NCBI RefSeq assembly: GCF_000327385.1
Contig: NW_008708400.1
Coordinates: 2,348,297 to 2,412,296, forward strand
Reading direction: 5' to 3'
DNA from: Lottia gigantea
Taxonomy: Eukaryota; Mollusca; Gastropoda; Lottiidae
Length of the DNA stretch: 64,000 nucleotides
The notes under the pieces were generated by a model, which ran no database searches, was not told the origin of the DNA, and saw nothing but the letters and a program-made list of their open reading frames with translations. Of this stretch, positions 50,620 to 63,590 are shown one piece after another; position 1 is the stretch's first letter; each line of letters starts with the position of its first letter. The translations under genes and the position numbers were made by a program.

Positions 50620-50800
50620 AAAAATGATGGTTAAGGGTTCTATTTTTGATCTGTGTGTCAAAGACTTTTAACCTCAAATAAGTCATCTTTCTTCATTATT
50701 GCAGTCAACCCAGCCATAAATGTGTATGGATAATCTAGGGGAGGACCTGAGCTTGAAGACAGAATACTTGTGAACCTAAGTTGCAATCCTTGTAAAATTT
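50620..50800 (+). mobile_element. SINE, family 1, diverged
   Basis: AATAAGTCATCTT, GCAGTCAACCCAGC, GTATGGATAATCTAG and GTGAACCTAAGTTGCAATCC appear in the same order as in the element at 44107-44400. Confidence 0.7.
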
Positions 50801-52240
50801 GGATGCTGTTTATGTTCATCAAAGTAGAAAATCCCCAAATTTTTGCTATTTTTCTGCTGACTTGGTGAAATTCATATCATTTTACAGAGTTGTCTGCACA
50901 TTTGCTCAATCAGATACAGAAAGAACTTTACATTATTTCATTTCATGGTTGACAATTTTTTTTGAAGACTGATAGGTTTGATTGTTACCTTAGAAACTAT
51001 TTGCAAGTAAGACTTCATTTTCACCTAATATAATTACATTTAACACCTGTAGAGAGTGTTTAGTACTAGATTATCTGAGAATATCTTAATGCAATATCCA
51101 CAACAGATACAATCAACACACTATAGACAATATTAAACTGATGTATTTTCATTGGAATGATTACCACCGGAAACGTTGATTGATAAAAGAGATATTAACA
51201 GAAAATTTAGGTCAATTGTCTCTTTGTGGTCGCTGACTTTATTTTGCCATCATCAATCTTGTCCAACATTTAAAGGCATTTTCATGCTATTTGATGAATT
51301 GGCAGTTCAAAATGGTGTAATGTTCATACATTAATGTCAGTCTGTGTCATATTCTAACCTATGATATGTAAATAGATCAAACTTCCAACCTGAATTTGAA
51401 TTCATGAATCAATATGAATTGAACAAAATTCTGATAAAACCAAGAGTCATGGTGCATCAGCAGGTTACAGCCTTTCTTGCTTTACTGGAGCTCTGAGGTT
51501 GGATTTTAGTATAACATGGAAATGACTTTGAAGTTTCTAAGCCATGTTTTCCCGACTGTCAGAGGGATTGAAATGAAATATTGGTCCAGAGTTCTCAGTC
51601 AGTTGTAGTACAATAACTCATATTTCTTACTTAATTATGTTAACATGTCAATCCCTTATCAATGAGTTTAATGTAATGCATATATTAGACACCAGTCACC
51701 ATTGATTTTCTTCTTGATCAGAAAAGTTTGAGTCTTGATAGCTGTTCTGATTACAGTACTGTACAGTTTAATATTAGTACAAGATACCAATTAGACTATG
51801 ATAATCATTGGATAACAATTTTACAGAGGACTTCTCCTTATTGTAATCAAAGTGAGTAGACGTCATACTGTACTCAGTTCAAAGAATATTGCACTATGCG
51901 CTAAAAGAAATAACAATATAAAATTGAAAATCGAGGAATCTAAAACCAGGAATATTAATATGCAAAGTTGTAACATTGTATATCAAGAGAAAAGTCAGTA
52001 CAAACACTGGAAATGCAGAAAATGATAATCCTATCAGAGCAGTCAACAATTCTAAGTAATAACATAATTAAAGGAAAAAAACAATAATAGCCATGGGTGC
52101 TAATTGCTCTCTCTGTTTGATCAGATAGCCTTGAACACTTGAATGCTCTCAAGTTAAGTAATTACCTGAAATCACTTCTTTATATTTGAAGTTATAATTA
52201 TCCTTCAGAGCAAAACAACAGACTCAATCCATACAATAAT
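50801..52240. other. No gene recognised
   Basis: AT-rich sequence without supportable exons or repeats. Confidence 0.4.
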
Positions 52241-52245
52241 TGGAC

Positions 52246-52940
52246 CTTGCAGAATCTGTAAGCAACTGGCAGAATCTGTTAGCAACTGGCAGAATCTGTT
52301 AGCAACTGGTAGAATCTGTTAGCAACTGGCAGAATCTGTTAGCAACTGACAAAATGTGTATAGCAACTGGCAAAATTGGTAGAATCTGTTAGCAACTGGC
52401 AGAATCTGTTTGCAATTGGAAGAATCTGTTAGCAACTTGTAGGATCTGTTAGCAACTGACAAAATGCGTTTAGCAACTGGCAGAATCGGTTAGCACCTTG
52501 CAGAATTTGTTAGCAACTGGCAGAATCTGTACTTAGCAACTGGCAGAATCTGTTAGCAATTGGAAGAATCTGTTAGCAACTGGCAAAATCTGTTAGCAAC
52601 TGGAAGAATCTGTTAGCATCTGGAAGAATCTGTTAGCAATTGGAAGAATCTGTTAGCAACTTGTAGGATCTGTTAGCAACTGACAAAATGTGTTTAGCAA
52701 CTGGCAGAATCGGTTAGCACCTTGCAGAATCTGTTAGCAACTGGCAGAATCTGTTAACAACTGGCAGAATATGTTAGCAACTGGCAGAATCTGTTAACAA
52801 CTGGCAGAATATGTTAACAACTGGCAGAATCTGATCAGCAACTGGCAGAATATGTTAACAACTGGCAGAATCTGTTAACAACTGGCAGAATATGTTAACA
52901 ACTGGCAGAATATGTTAGCAACTGTTAGAATCTATTAGCT
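52246..52940. repeat. 20-bp tandem array
   Basis: About 34 units of AGCAACTGGCAGAATCTGTT with variants. A longer block with GACAAAATG, GCAGAATCGGTTAGCACC and TTGTAGGATC appears twice (about 52435-52505 and 52665-52735), showing duplication of multi-unit segments. Confidence 0.95.
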
Positions 52941-53911
52941 GTTCTATTGAGACTGGTCTGGAGTCTACAACCACAGTGTTAGTGAATTTTTATGAAATGC
53001 GAAGCCAGTAGCAGATTAGGATCTATCTATTAGCTTTGTCGCCTTTCATATCCATGGAAATCCATTGATTCACTAATTGATTCTATTAAAGTATTAGTTA
53101 AAGCTGAAAATGACAGCTTCCTATTATTTCGGTTTCAAGCGTTCTTCAAGGTCCATTCTAAGAAAAATAGAAAGCTGAATGGTACTTAATGACTGTTTTT
53201 GATGTCTGGTACTATTTAATTCAAGGACACAATAGTATGCTTAAAGAAATGGAAAAGTACTTCATTTTTGCTTGTTGACAACGAATTGATAATAGTACAC
53301 TATTTGAAGGTCAGTTTTGGCTTTTCTATGCAGAAAGAACAAATTTTTGACAATAGAGTGTAATAATAATATTTGGACTAAATACTATGAAAATTTGTCA
53401 ATTCATAAGGTTATAAAGAAGATTTTGTGTAATTCTAACCAATAGTGGTAACACAACACAAATCCCCATGTAGGACGTGAACAGTTTCAACATACATTTC
53501 CATGTATATTATCATCATGATATATATAGGCACTATTAAAGTCTGTTTCTTTACATTTTCATTTTTTTATCTGTCTTTTGACTTGTGTGATCAGAAATAC
53601 AATCTTATTTCATGTTTGAAAATGAATTTAGTCTTCACTTGACATAAAATTAAAAAAATCAGGCTGCTGTTCATTTCTAGCTCAACATTTCTTTATAAGA
53701 TTTGATTTTCCATTTTGATTCAAAGTCTTGTGCATATAATGTTTAAAAACCATTTACTCTGCAAGAAAACCACTGTACCTTTCTTCTTCAAAATAGTGCT
53801 GATAGTCTTAGAATGACTGTTACTGATAAAAATATAAAGTTTTGTACTTTTTCATTTGAAATAAACAAACTTTCATACGAGAAATTTAACATAATGAATA
53901 CTATAAAAAAA

Positions 53912-54216
53912 TAGGGCTACAACAATTCGGTTATAAATCGATGAACTGTGATTCTTTCCTTCTTATCGATGCACTCCACTGGATCAAAATAATAATTCTG
54001 TAATGATTTGATATTTTAAATATAATTTTCTCATGAAAATTTGTAAAAATATCATTACTCAAAGAACTATCTTTCACAATTCTTTACTTCTAAATTTTCT
54101 CATGAGCTAGTGACAAAATTTCTACTAGTTTTCTCTTTCCATATCTATTAAATTATTCGCGAATAAGATTGCAGTAAGTGTAGCGAATCGCAACTTCAGG
54201 AATCGTTGTAGCCCTA
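53912..54216. mobile_element. hAT-like MITE
   Basis: About 305 bp bounded by TAGGGCTACAACAATTC and its inverted form GAATCGTTGTAGCCCTA. Flanks ATAAAAAA and ATAAAAAG could be an 8-bp target duplication, but the context is A-rich. TAGGGCT(A/G)CAAC ends are typical of hAT elements. No transposase is seen. Confidence 0.75.
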
Positions 54217-55362
54217 ATAAAAAGCAATTTCAACTTGATAATGTGTGCTATGTAGCACAAAGATAAATAATTTATTAATATTTTAAAGTAGATATTGAAA
54301 TTTACATTAAGTTTTTTGTAAAATTTGATTTACTGAGATTTATCCCTGATTTAGATGTTCAGGTGCAAAATATATAAACTTTAAATAAAAAAATACTATA
54401 TAACATACTAAACTTTTCAAACTTTTGCTTGCCCTATTCTATACAGTATAATTATCTGAACGGAATATCACATATAAAAACTGTTATATTTAAGCATGCA
54501 TACTTCAGAGAATGATATAAAATTCTAGAACTAATAAATAAATAAATAAAAAATATTTCCTGGCACTGAAGAAATAAACCCAATATTTTCAAGGGTATAT
54601 ATATATTTTAAAAGATTATTTATATGAAAGTCATGACCTGTATTATGAAGACAAATTTTTATTTTTATAGATGCTTCTCTTCAAAAAAAGCTTAACATTA
54701 CATTGTCATGGGTAAAAAAATTAAAATCTTACTCATTTGTGTCCCTGAATATTTCTCACATGTAGTCACTGATATTTTCATAAATTAGTGCTTATAAGTT
54801 CTCCTTTTTCAACAGTATGCAATGTTTTTACCAACTATTTTCAAACTGACCAATGGTCTTAAACTTACACAATCACAATTGCTTTAAAGGCTGGTTGGCC
54901 ATTTTCATGAGTGTATTTGGGTTAAGAATATCTTTATATACTGTAGTCTTCAAAATTTTTATAATTCTTTCACATATTGCTGAGATTAAGAAACAATTAG
55001 TAAATGGATGGTGAACCTGTCTCTTTAATGAAACCTCAGTTAAAAAAACGTCTGATTATTATTATGTAGAATATGTAAATTGAGAGAAAATGTGTTATTT
55101 CTGGAAATCAAATTGAGAAAATAATATAGTAAGTATAAACAATATTCTCAACAAGTGAAGTTTTAAATGAAATAAACATGCTTTAAACATATAACCAGTT
55201 AATCTATCATAATCAAACCTGTATCCATTTAGATATTATTTACAATTCTACCTGCCATTTACTCAACTTAAAATAGAACTTAATCAACAGAGAAAAATTA
55301 TAATTCATGTCTAACACTTTTATAGATAATGCATTTGTCGTGTCTTCTAGAAATATATTTCA

Positions 55363-55944
55363 TTAACCCTTTGAACACTAAATGTCAAGAAAGGAAAGTA
55401 TATACCTCGAGTTTCAAGTCAAATAACTTCAAGGGTATGACTAAAAAGGGTAGTTTTGTCATTTTCGGGGTTTGATTTAAATATATGTGAACAGTTGTCA
55501 AAAGTACTAGAAATGTATGAAATAGCATAATTCTTTCAAAAATACCTCAAATTAGGAATTCCACTTTCTGTTTATATATATGTTTTTTCTATATATAATA
55601 AAGTCTCAAGAAAAGGTGAGTAGTCTTTTATAACAATTCTGGACACACATGGATTTGAAGACTCAAATTTAGATGGTGAACTTTGATCACAACTTATCTA
55701 CAAAAACTCCCATTTCTGAAACTGAGATACAAGTGGTTGGCACCTGTCCCTTTAAATGCCATGTCACTATACAAGAAGTTGAACATTGCGATCAAGAAAT
55801 AAAAGAATATACCAGGGGTTCCATGTCATATAACTTGAAGAGTATGACGTTAGTGTTATGTAACATCAGTTTGTAACGAGGCCAATGGGGTATACTAAAG
55901 TAATTATGTGGCGCTAGAGTCGCTCTTAGTGTTCAGAGGGTTAA
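55363..55944. mobile_element. piggyBac-like MITE with TTAA target sites
   Basis: A 574-bp element (55367-55940) with inverted ends CCCTTTGAACACTAA and TTAGTGTTCAGAGGG (one mismatch), flanked on both sides by TTAA. CCC ends next to a TTAA target duplication are the piggyBac signature. The 67-codon frame inside has no transposase similarity. Confidence 0.82.
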
Positions 55945-57690
55945 TAAGGGATTATAAGATCTACTTATACAGTTTTCATTAAATCGGTTAGTAAATGAAA
56001 GTTTTCAAGGCACATAATGAGGGTGGGTCTGATATGTCAGTTATGATCTGTGCAACTTCGATTCAAACTAGTTGTACCACAGCTAAGTGCTGTCCACTCA
56101 TTTATACAATGAAAGATAATAGGCAATTTACCATATTATGTTATATCATACTTTACTAACTGAAATGGAACAGGGACAGTTTTCACGATCTGTTATTGGC
56201 TTATATTCCAGATCTATAGACGTGTCAGCCATATGGAAGTCAGAACGAGGCTCAATGCACAAACAAGATTAACATGCCACTGCAGTGAAATTGCCACTTT
56301 GACGTCTTTAAAGCCTCTTTCTCCAATCTCAGTAACTCAAAACGAATAATATTTGACATCATTGAGTATTGAATTGATTAAGCTACTTAATGATACTTTA
56401 CTCGCTTGTCATCAGGTGTTTAGTGACACTATATAGGCTAACATTAACTTTAATGATGTAACATGACTCTATATAGTTTTTTTTTAGATAACTCCTACAC
56501 AGCTTTTCTAAAGAGAAGAAATTGTAACTTCCTTATCTCATATTAATTCTCTCTTGCATGATAAATCAGTAATAATTATTCTATCAATATTTTCAAATAC
56601 TGGTACTGAACATGGAATAATTCTTGTAGAGCTTCATTCTGTATTTCTTTTGTTGTGCTACTACCCTACATACAGTCAGACCTACCCAATTATTTTTTTT
56701 CATTATCTAAGTTGAACAAACTTTCACCAATAGTTGCAGGGCATCACAAAATGGTAGTTATATGACCACAAATGGTTCTAATTTTGCCTGAACAAGATAT
56801 TGCAATCAAAACAAAAATTTCAATGTGTAATTTATTTAGCTTCAGTTGCTATATAATAAAAGTGTTGACAAGAGCTGAAATAATGCGAAAACAGATTGAA
56901 TTTACAATGTCCACAGGGAGAAAAAATAAAAGTTCTTTTTTGGCACAATCTTGGCAAAAAAAAAAAAGCCACAAGCCGGAAAGAGAAAATTTCTATTTCA
57001 GCCAAAATAAAACGAATTAAGGAGTTTTTTCAAACAGGATGATAATTCAATTAACAAGTGTTTCATGTTGGTGTTTTATTAAATTTTATTTTTTTAAAGT
57101 GGTAATTTAATGAAGTTTGGTAGTCTGGAGTATGTCATCATTCTATAATAATTTGATGTATTATGATAATCAGTAAACATTTCTTTTCATTTCAGCAAAA
57201 AACAAGATTGAAGCTAAGAAGATATCACTATCTTGAATAGCCAGATAAAAGAACTCAGTAAAGCAGTAATAAAACTAATATGTATTAAAACAGAATCCAT
57301 CTATCAACTTGGAATTCTTATCACGAAACTCAAACTTTTGTGTGGTAAACTATCGCATTGAGACATATAAAACTACTATAGGCTCATTAATTGACAGGCA
57401 GAAAATAGGTCTGATGAGCTGTAAGTAAATGTGATCTTGTATGAAATAGTTCTTAATGAGTTGGAATTGCAACTCATCTGTGATTGGACAAGGTGTTAAT
57501 TAAATTTCATATTAAGTTCTGAACATTTTGTTCTTATAAATATCTAGTTATCATGGATAGTGTTATAAAGGACTAGAATATTACTGTGTTATCATAAGAC
57601 TGATTATGTGTTATCATAAAGGACTACTATCATAATGGAATGGAATATTAAAATCTAGCCAGTCAAGACCAACTGTGGTATCACACAGGA
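55945..57690. other. Intergenic, no gene recognised
   Basis: No supportable exon was found. A short open frame near 56772-57020 has no recognisable motif. Confidence 0.4.
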
Positions 57691-58400
57691 TTGGGAATAG
57701 CACTGTGTTTTTTTTAAGAAAAAGACTAGGAATAAAGGACTAGGAATAAAGGACTAGGAATAAAGGACTAGAATATAACTGTGTTATCATAAAACTAACA
57801 GGAAGATTACAGTGTCATGATAAAGAACTAGATAAGAATATAATTGTGTTATATAAAAAAGAACAAGAGAAATATCACCATAAAGAAATAGAATAGTACT
57901 GTGTTATCATAAAGAGACTACAGTATTACGTTTGGGTTATCATAAAGGACAAGATTATAAACTTATTAACATAAAGGACTGGTTATTTTCATGATATCAA
58001 AAAGGACTGTAATATTCCTCTCTAAGGGCATATTGCTGTGTTATCATAAAGGACCACAATATTGCTGTGATAACCACACATAACAAGAATATTGCTGTGT
58101 TATCATAAAGGACCACAATATTGCTGTGGTAACCATACATAACAAGAATATTGCAGTGTTAGCATAAAGGACTGGTGTATTACTGTTATAAATAGAAAAT
58201 ATATAGAAAAAGGACACCAATATTACTGTATTATCTCAGAATATTGCTGTATTATCATTCAGAAACAGTATTGCTAAAAAAAGGTCTACAAGATACTGCA
58301 TTGAAATAAAAGACATTAGAAAATAGCTATCATAAAGGACAGAAGACAATTGATCAATCTTAGAAGACTACAACTAAGTTCATACAAATGTGTTATCATA
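57540..58400. repeat. Degenerate repeat region around GTTATCATAAAGGACTA
   Basis: GTGTTATCATAAAGGAC recurs many times with irregular spacing, with a perfect triplet of a ~16-bp AATAAAGGACTAGG unit near 57727-57770. Units at 58040-58160 (ACCACAATATTGCTGTG) repeat at about 60 bp. Confidence 0.75.
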
Positions 58401-58933
58401 AGAACCAGTTCTGTATTTAGAATTAATATGAAAATCAATGTATAATGAATAGGAAATTATACATTATTGGTTTAAATTTTTATAATCAGAATTAAGTCTT
58501 AAATTATGCAGAACATTAAAAACTATTCAAATTAAAACAAAACATTTTGTAAGACAGTGAAAATACTTGTTTGACAAAAAGAACTATAGAAAATAAGTAA
58601 TTGTACCAATGTCTGTCTTGAGAACTGGATTTTTACTGTATTGTCACAATTAATTGAAACTGAGTACAGTGATTGGCTCAAATACCTTTATGACATTCTG
58701 TGATAGCATAAAAAATATTTTGGTTACATCGCAAAGTTAGTTGGAATTAATGTTTGAGGTGTAGATATTAAAGTTAACTTGTCAGCTCTCTAAATAGATT
58801 AAAAGAAAAAAAATTCTCGTACAAAATAATGGATAATTAATTGGAATAAAATTCCAGATTACGTGAGAGTTTAACAGGAAGCAGACGACCATTGATCTAT
58901 ATTTTTTAACCCTGTGATTTCCTGCTACGTGAA

Positions 58934-60220
58934 ATGCTGGAACTAACAATGTTCAATGATAGTCTCAATCTAACTTTTAATGAGAACTTTAGTAATGATG
59001 TAATATTTCAACAAGATGTTTCCAGGGAAACCGTGAAAAAATTAACACTTATTTTTGTGATGGTGCTGACACCTACAATAGCTGTGGTTGGATCAATCGG
59101 AAATATTATATGCCTATATGTCCTATTTCAACAACGAATGAGAAATCCTACAAACTTTCTTCTAGCAGCCCTAGCATTTTCCGACTTGTTATTCTTGATT
59201 TTCAGTTTCTTCTTTGCTTTCACATTCATTTATAAATCTCAAAATCCCATTAAAGGAGAAAACTTTCGCCGAATGACATATCCATACATTGGAGCATATT
59301 TAAGTATAGTGCCAGGGCGTATTACAACATGGTTGACAGCTTTACTCAGTTTTGAAAGATTTATTGCTGTACATTTTCCTATGCGGGTTCGTGAGTTGTG
59401 TCGGAAACAATATACTTGTATTGCTATATTAGTGGTCTATGTGGTGACTTTTTTGGCTTTTATTCCATATCCACTAAAATATAAAATCGTTACGCCTCCA
59501 AATAGTTCCCTGGTGATCTTAACCAAAACTCCCCTTGGTTATAATTCCAAATTCTGTGATATATACGGAACTATTTTAAATGTGTTGCTAAGATTTATTC
59601 CGATAATCCTTTTAATCATTTTGAACATATTTATTATTTCTGCTATCAAAAAAACATGGAGTCTGCGTCGAGAACTCAGTAAAAATAGTAGCCATGGCAA
59701 CAGTTATGAACAAACAAAAATTACAAAAATGTTGTTAATGGTTTCATTTGTATTCCTCATCTGTATTCTACCAGGAGCATTAAACAGCATTGCGTCAAAA
59801 ATATATCCAAAATATTCCAAACTTGGTGAGCAGAAAAATCTCTTTCTAAGCATTTCCTGTGTTACATATTTCCTGGAAACAGTGAACTCTTCTGTCAATT
59901 TCATCATCTATATGGTTTTCAGTGCAAAATTCAGACGGACATACAGAGAACACTTCTGTTGCAAATCGCCAACTCAAGTTCACAACAGTAAATCAAGGGA
60001 GATAATTCGCTTTTCAGCTTGCAGACGTAATGAATCTCAATCGAGTTCATCAGAAAGTCACTATGATTGGACAAGACTCTCTAGTCTACTGAATACAAGA
60101 ACTGTTCAAAAACGTGATCATCCCATTGGAATACAAAAGGAGAGCAGTCTTTGTTGTGACAATTTGAGGCTAAAAAGTCATAGAAGCAGACTTGAAAAAC
60201 AAGCAGAGAGGTTTAATTGA
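58934..60220 (+). CDS. Rhodopsin-family GPCR, probable neuropeptide receptor
   Basis: An intronless 428-aa seven-helix receptor of the plasma membrane, probably for a peptide ligand. The N-terminus has glycosylation sites (NDS, NLT, NFS). TM1 carries GN (N57), TM2 carries LAALAFSDLLF (D84), and TM3 ends in ERF (141-143) in place of DRY. TM6 has CILP (277-280) and TM7 has NSSVNFIIY (318-326), a variant of NPxxY seen in many peptide receptors. FSAKFRRTYREHFCC follows as helix 8 with possible palmitoylated cysteines. No cysteine is seen at the start of TM3, so the usual disulfide to loop 2 (C208) may be missing, and the TM4 tryptophan is absent. NSSxNFxIYxxFSxKFR resembles FMRFamide-type and related lophotrochozoan peptide receptors, but the ligand cannot be assigned. 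The serine-rich tail (SQSSSSESHY) could be phosphorylated. Confidence 0.93.
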   Translation: MLELTMFNDSLNLTFNENFSNDVIFQQDVSRETVKKLTLIFVMVLTPTIAVVGSIGNIICLYVLFQQRMRNPTNFLLAALAFSDLLFLIFSFFFAFTFIYKSQNPIKGENFRRMTYPYIGAYLSIVPGRITTWLTALLSFERFIAVHFPMRVRELCRKQYTCIAILVVYVVTFLAFIPYPLKYKIVTPPNSSLVILTKTPLGYNSKFCDIYGTILNVLLRFIPIILLIILNIFIISAIKKTWSLRRELSKNSSHGNSYEQTKITKMLLMVSFVFLICILPGALNSIASKIYPKYSKLGEQKNLFLSISCVTYFLETVNSSVNFIIYMVFSAKFRRTYREHFCCKSPTQVHNSKSREIIRFSACRRNESQSSSSESHYDWTRLSSLLNTRTVQKRDHPIGIQKESSLCCDNLRLKSHRSRLEKQAERFN

Positions 60221-60484
60221 TACTGGTTTCTGTGACAGCAATGATGTCACTCAAGCAATATCAATAAGTTTGAAGTTGAGCATTAAAAAAACTTATTTAA
60301 ATTCTTTATGATTTTCAACACATCTACGTGAAGTTAAACTTGGAAAAACGTTCCCTCATGCAGTATTCATATTGTGATATTTCTGAGTTTTATCTGTGCA
60401 AGTCTGGCTAGTACAGACAAACCGAAAGTCCTTGACAGTAATAATATATGTTATTAAATTATTGTAATGTTAGTATTTTGTTGT

Positions 60485-60490
60485 AATAAA
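60485..60490 (+). terminator. Poly(A) signal of the GPCR gene
   Basis: AATAAA about 265 nt after the GPCR stop codon. Confidence 0.6.
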
Positions 60491-60509
60491 TCTGTAAAAA
60501 GCTTTTCGC

Positions 60510-62620
60510 TTTCCTTTTTGAAATTATACATGGTCGGGATTGTTATTCTCTACTTAAATTATGTCTTAATTGGTTTTAAGAAATACTGTTATCTGACTGG
60601 ATAATAAAACCACATTAATATGAATTTTAGTACTTGACCTATGAGATGACTGGAGCACTAAAATAAAAGTTTTTTATCCCCATCTTACTGAGATGCTAAA
60701 AAGACAGTTAATTAGCTCAGAGCATGTTAAGGTCACCATATTATGCTTGGTAAAAGCTTGGAGGAAACTTTCATATACTATACCCTGGGCACCATTTTCG
60801 CAAACAATCTCCTTTGAGGTCGCCAAGGAGGCATTCTGATACTAATAATGTAAAATATGTTTTTGATTCATTGGCTAGAAGAAAAAGGTGTTAAAGACCT
60901 CAAGGTGGCAATTTTACTGCAGTGACACGTCACCTTTGTTTGTTAGCAATGTGTGTCTCGTTCTGTGTTCAATATGGTAGACACATGAATAAAGTCTATA
61001 GGTCGCAATGTTTTGTGTCAAAATGACTTCATTTAACTCTAATCTGACAATATTTTACCTAACAAAATTGGATGGTTTTGATCATGATGTCTGATGGTTG
61101 TCATCCTGAATATTGATTAACAGAATACTCTAATAACAGAAAACACAACTATTGTGCTGTGAATGTGACAGAAATAAAACATATTAACAATGTAATCAGA
61201 CAAAACATATTAAGTAGATTTGGTTGATTCCAATTGTGTAATTCAGCTCCATTAAGGATTGAGCATTATTCAAGCATAGATAGATATGACATTCCAGATT
61301 ACTTCAATCGTGTTTCATGTATATTTCTCTAGAGGTGTACAAAACAGAAGATGTATTTATCAAACTGTATTAGTATCAGTTTCTTTTGAAACAAAATGAT
61401 TCAAATGCATATCTGACTGTTAAGTTTAGTGCTTTTTCTGCATGTGACTCCATTTGCAATTCCTTATCTGAATTTGTTATTCAATGCATATCCTGATCGC
61501 ATAATATTCACAGTTATACTTTATACAGTCATTCATGATAAAACACATGTTTGGAAATGTCTACTAGATATAGAGCACTGAACATTACCATAGAATTGAT
61601 GGTTATGAATCCCTTAAAGAACAACAGGAGCATGCAATTACCAGACTCAAGGTTTGAATTACCTCACCATTAAGTTGAGTTATAATTGAATATATATTAA
61701 GTAAATCAAATACATGTACTGATATTAAAGATCACAGAATTAAGATTTATTGTTTTCAATATACACAATAACAAGAGACATGCTAGAAAGATATTGAAAA
61801 TAAAGAAAATGGTAATCTGAAACTATCTCATTAAATGTTCATCTACTTTATTGTCCATTGGCCAATGATTTTGTCTCAATTTACAACATAAACTGCGTCA
61901 ACACGCATCATTCATCATGATCATTGACAGAGTTATTGGCCTTTAATATCTTCTTACTAACGGCTTAGGGGATCATCAATTATCATGTCAAGGTCAACAC
62001 GAATAGTCATTCTAGACATTTCTACATTTGTATGGATTAATTCCAGATTTTCAAGTATCATGGTTTATTCATGTTTATTCAACATAGTTTTGCTAATTTT
62101 ACCATGTACATTTATACATAACACATTAATATCATCAATATGCAAATCTTGATTGAATCTTCATATGCTAAATTGCCATAATAAACAATTGATATTGATA
62201 AAAGTAATGTAAGCATTAATTGCTTATTTTGTAAAAGTCATTTTCAGGGTTCAATTTAGATTGACAAATTTTTATTGGCAAATTATCTCACCAAATTTCA
62301 GTTTTGGCTAATCAAGATATATTTTGATTTCATAAACATTCGGTAGCAATCTTAAGTGCTCCAGTTGAAGACTTCAACCTAATCATGGCAATGACATCAG
62401 AATTTATCATTACATGTCAAAAATCACATGTCAAATATTAATGAAGGTTTGAAAGTAATTAACAATTTTAATGACAGATCATATCATATTGAAGAACCAT
62501 GATACATATTATTTGCTGGAACAGTCTTCAACAATATCATCATTACAACTTACCCTTTAACTTTAAGAATGGATGGAATTATGAAATAAAATTTATTTTC
62601 CATTAATAATGAATAAATTC
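60510..62620. other. Intergenic, no gene recognised
   Basis: AT-rich DNA without supportable exons or repeats. Confidence 0.4.
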
Positions 62621-62625
62621 ACTGA

Positions 62626-63590
62626 GAATAGATGACACTCCCTTCAGAAATATATGAGAATGGATGACACTCCCTTCAGAAATATATGAGAATGGATGAC
62701 ACTCCCTTCAAAAGTCTTGAGAATGGATGACATTCCCTTCAGAAAGTCTTGGGAATGGATGACATTCCCTTCAGAAGTATATGAGAATGGAGCACACTCC
62801 CTTCAGAAATATATGAGAATGGATGACATTCCCTTCAGAAAGTCTTGAGAATGGATGACACTCACTTCAGAAAGTCTTGAGAATGGATGACACTCCCTTC
62901 AGAAAGTCTTGAGAATGGATGACACTCCCTTCAGAAATATATGAGAATGGATGACACTCACTTCAGAAAGTCTTGAGAATGGATGACACTCCCTTCAGAA
63001 AGTCTTGAGAATGGATGACACTCCCTTCAGAAAGTCTTGAGAATGGATGACATTCCCTTCAGAAAGTCTTGAGAATGGATGACATTCCCTTCAGAAAGTC
63101 TTAAGAATGGATGACATTCCCTTCAGGAAGTCTTGAGAATGGATGACACTCACTTCAGAAAGTCATGAAAATGGATGACACTCCCTTCAGAAAGTCTTGA
63201 GAATGGTTAACACTCCCCTTTCTAAAAGTCTGGAATGGTTGACACTCCTCTTTCTAAAAGTCTGGAATGGTTGACACTCCTCTTTCTAAAAGTATTGAAA
63301 ATAGTTGACACTCCCCTTTCTAAAAGTCTTGAGAATGGATGACACTCTACTTTCTAAATTTCTTGAGAATGGTTAACACTCCCCTTTCTAAAAGTCTGGA
63401 ATGGTTGACACTCCTCTTTATAAAAGTATTGAAAATAGTTGACACTCCCCTTTCTAAAAGTCTTGAATGGTTGACACTCCTCTTTCTTAAATTCTTGAGA
63501 ATGGATGACATTCCCTTCAAAAAGTCTTGGGAATGGATGAAATTCCATTTATAAAGTATTTCCCTTGAGAATGGATGACATTCTTTTACA
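62626..63590. repeat. 32-bp tandem array with two unit classes
   Basis: About 30 units. The left part repeats GAGAATGGATGACACTCCC plus TTCAGAAAGTCTT (32-33 bp). The right part (about 63205-63500) repeats GGTTGACACTCCTCTTTCTA plus AAAGTCTGGAAT. Periodic frames on both strands are artefacts. Confidence 0.95.
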
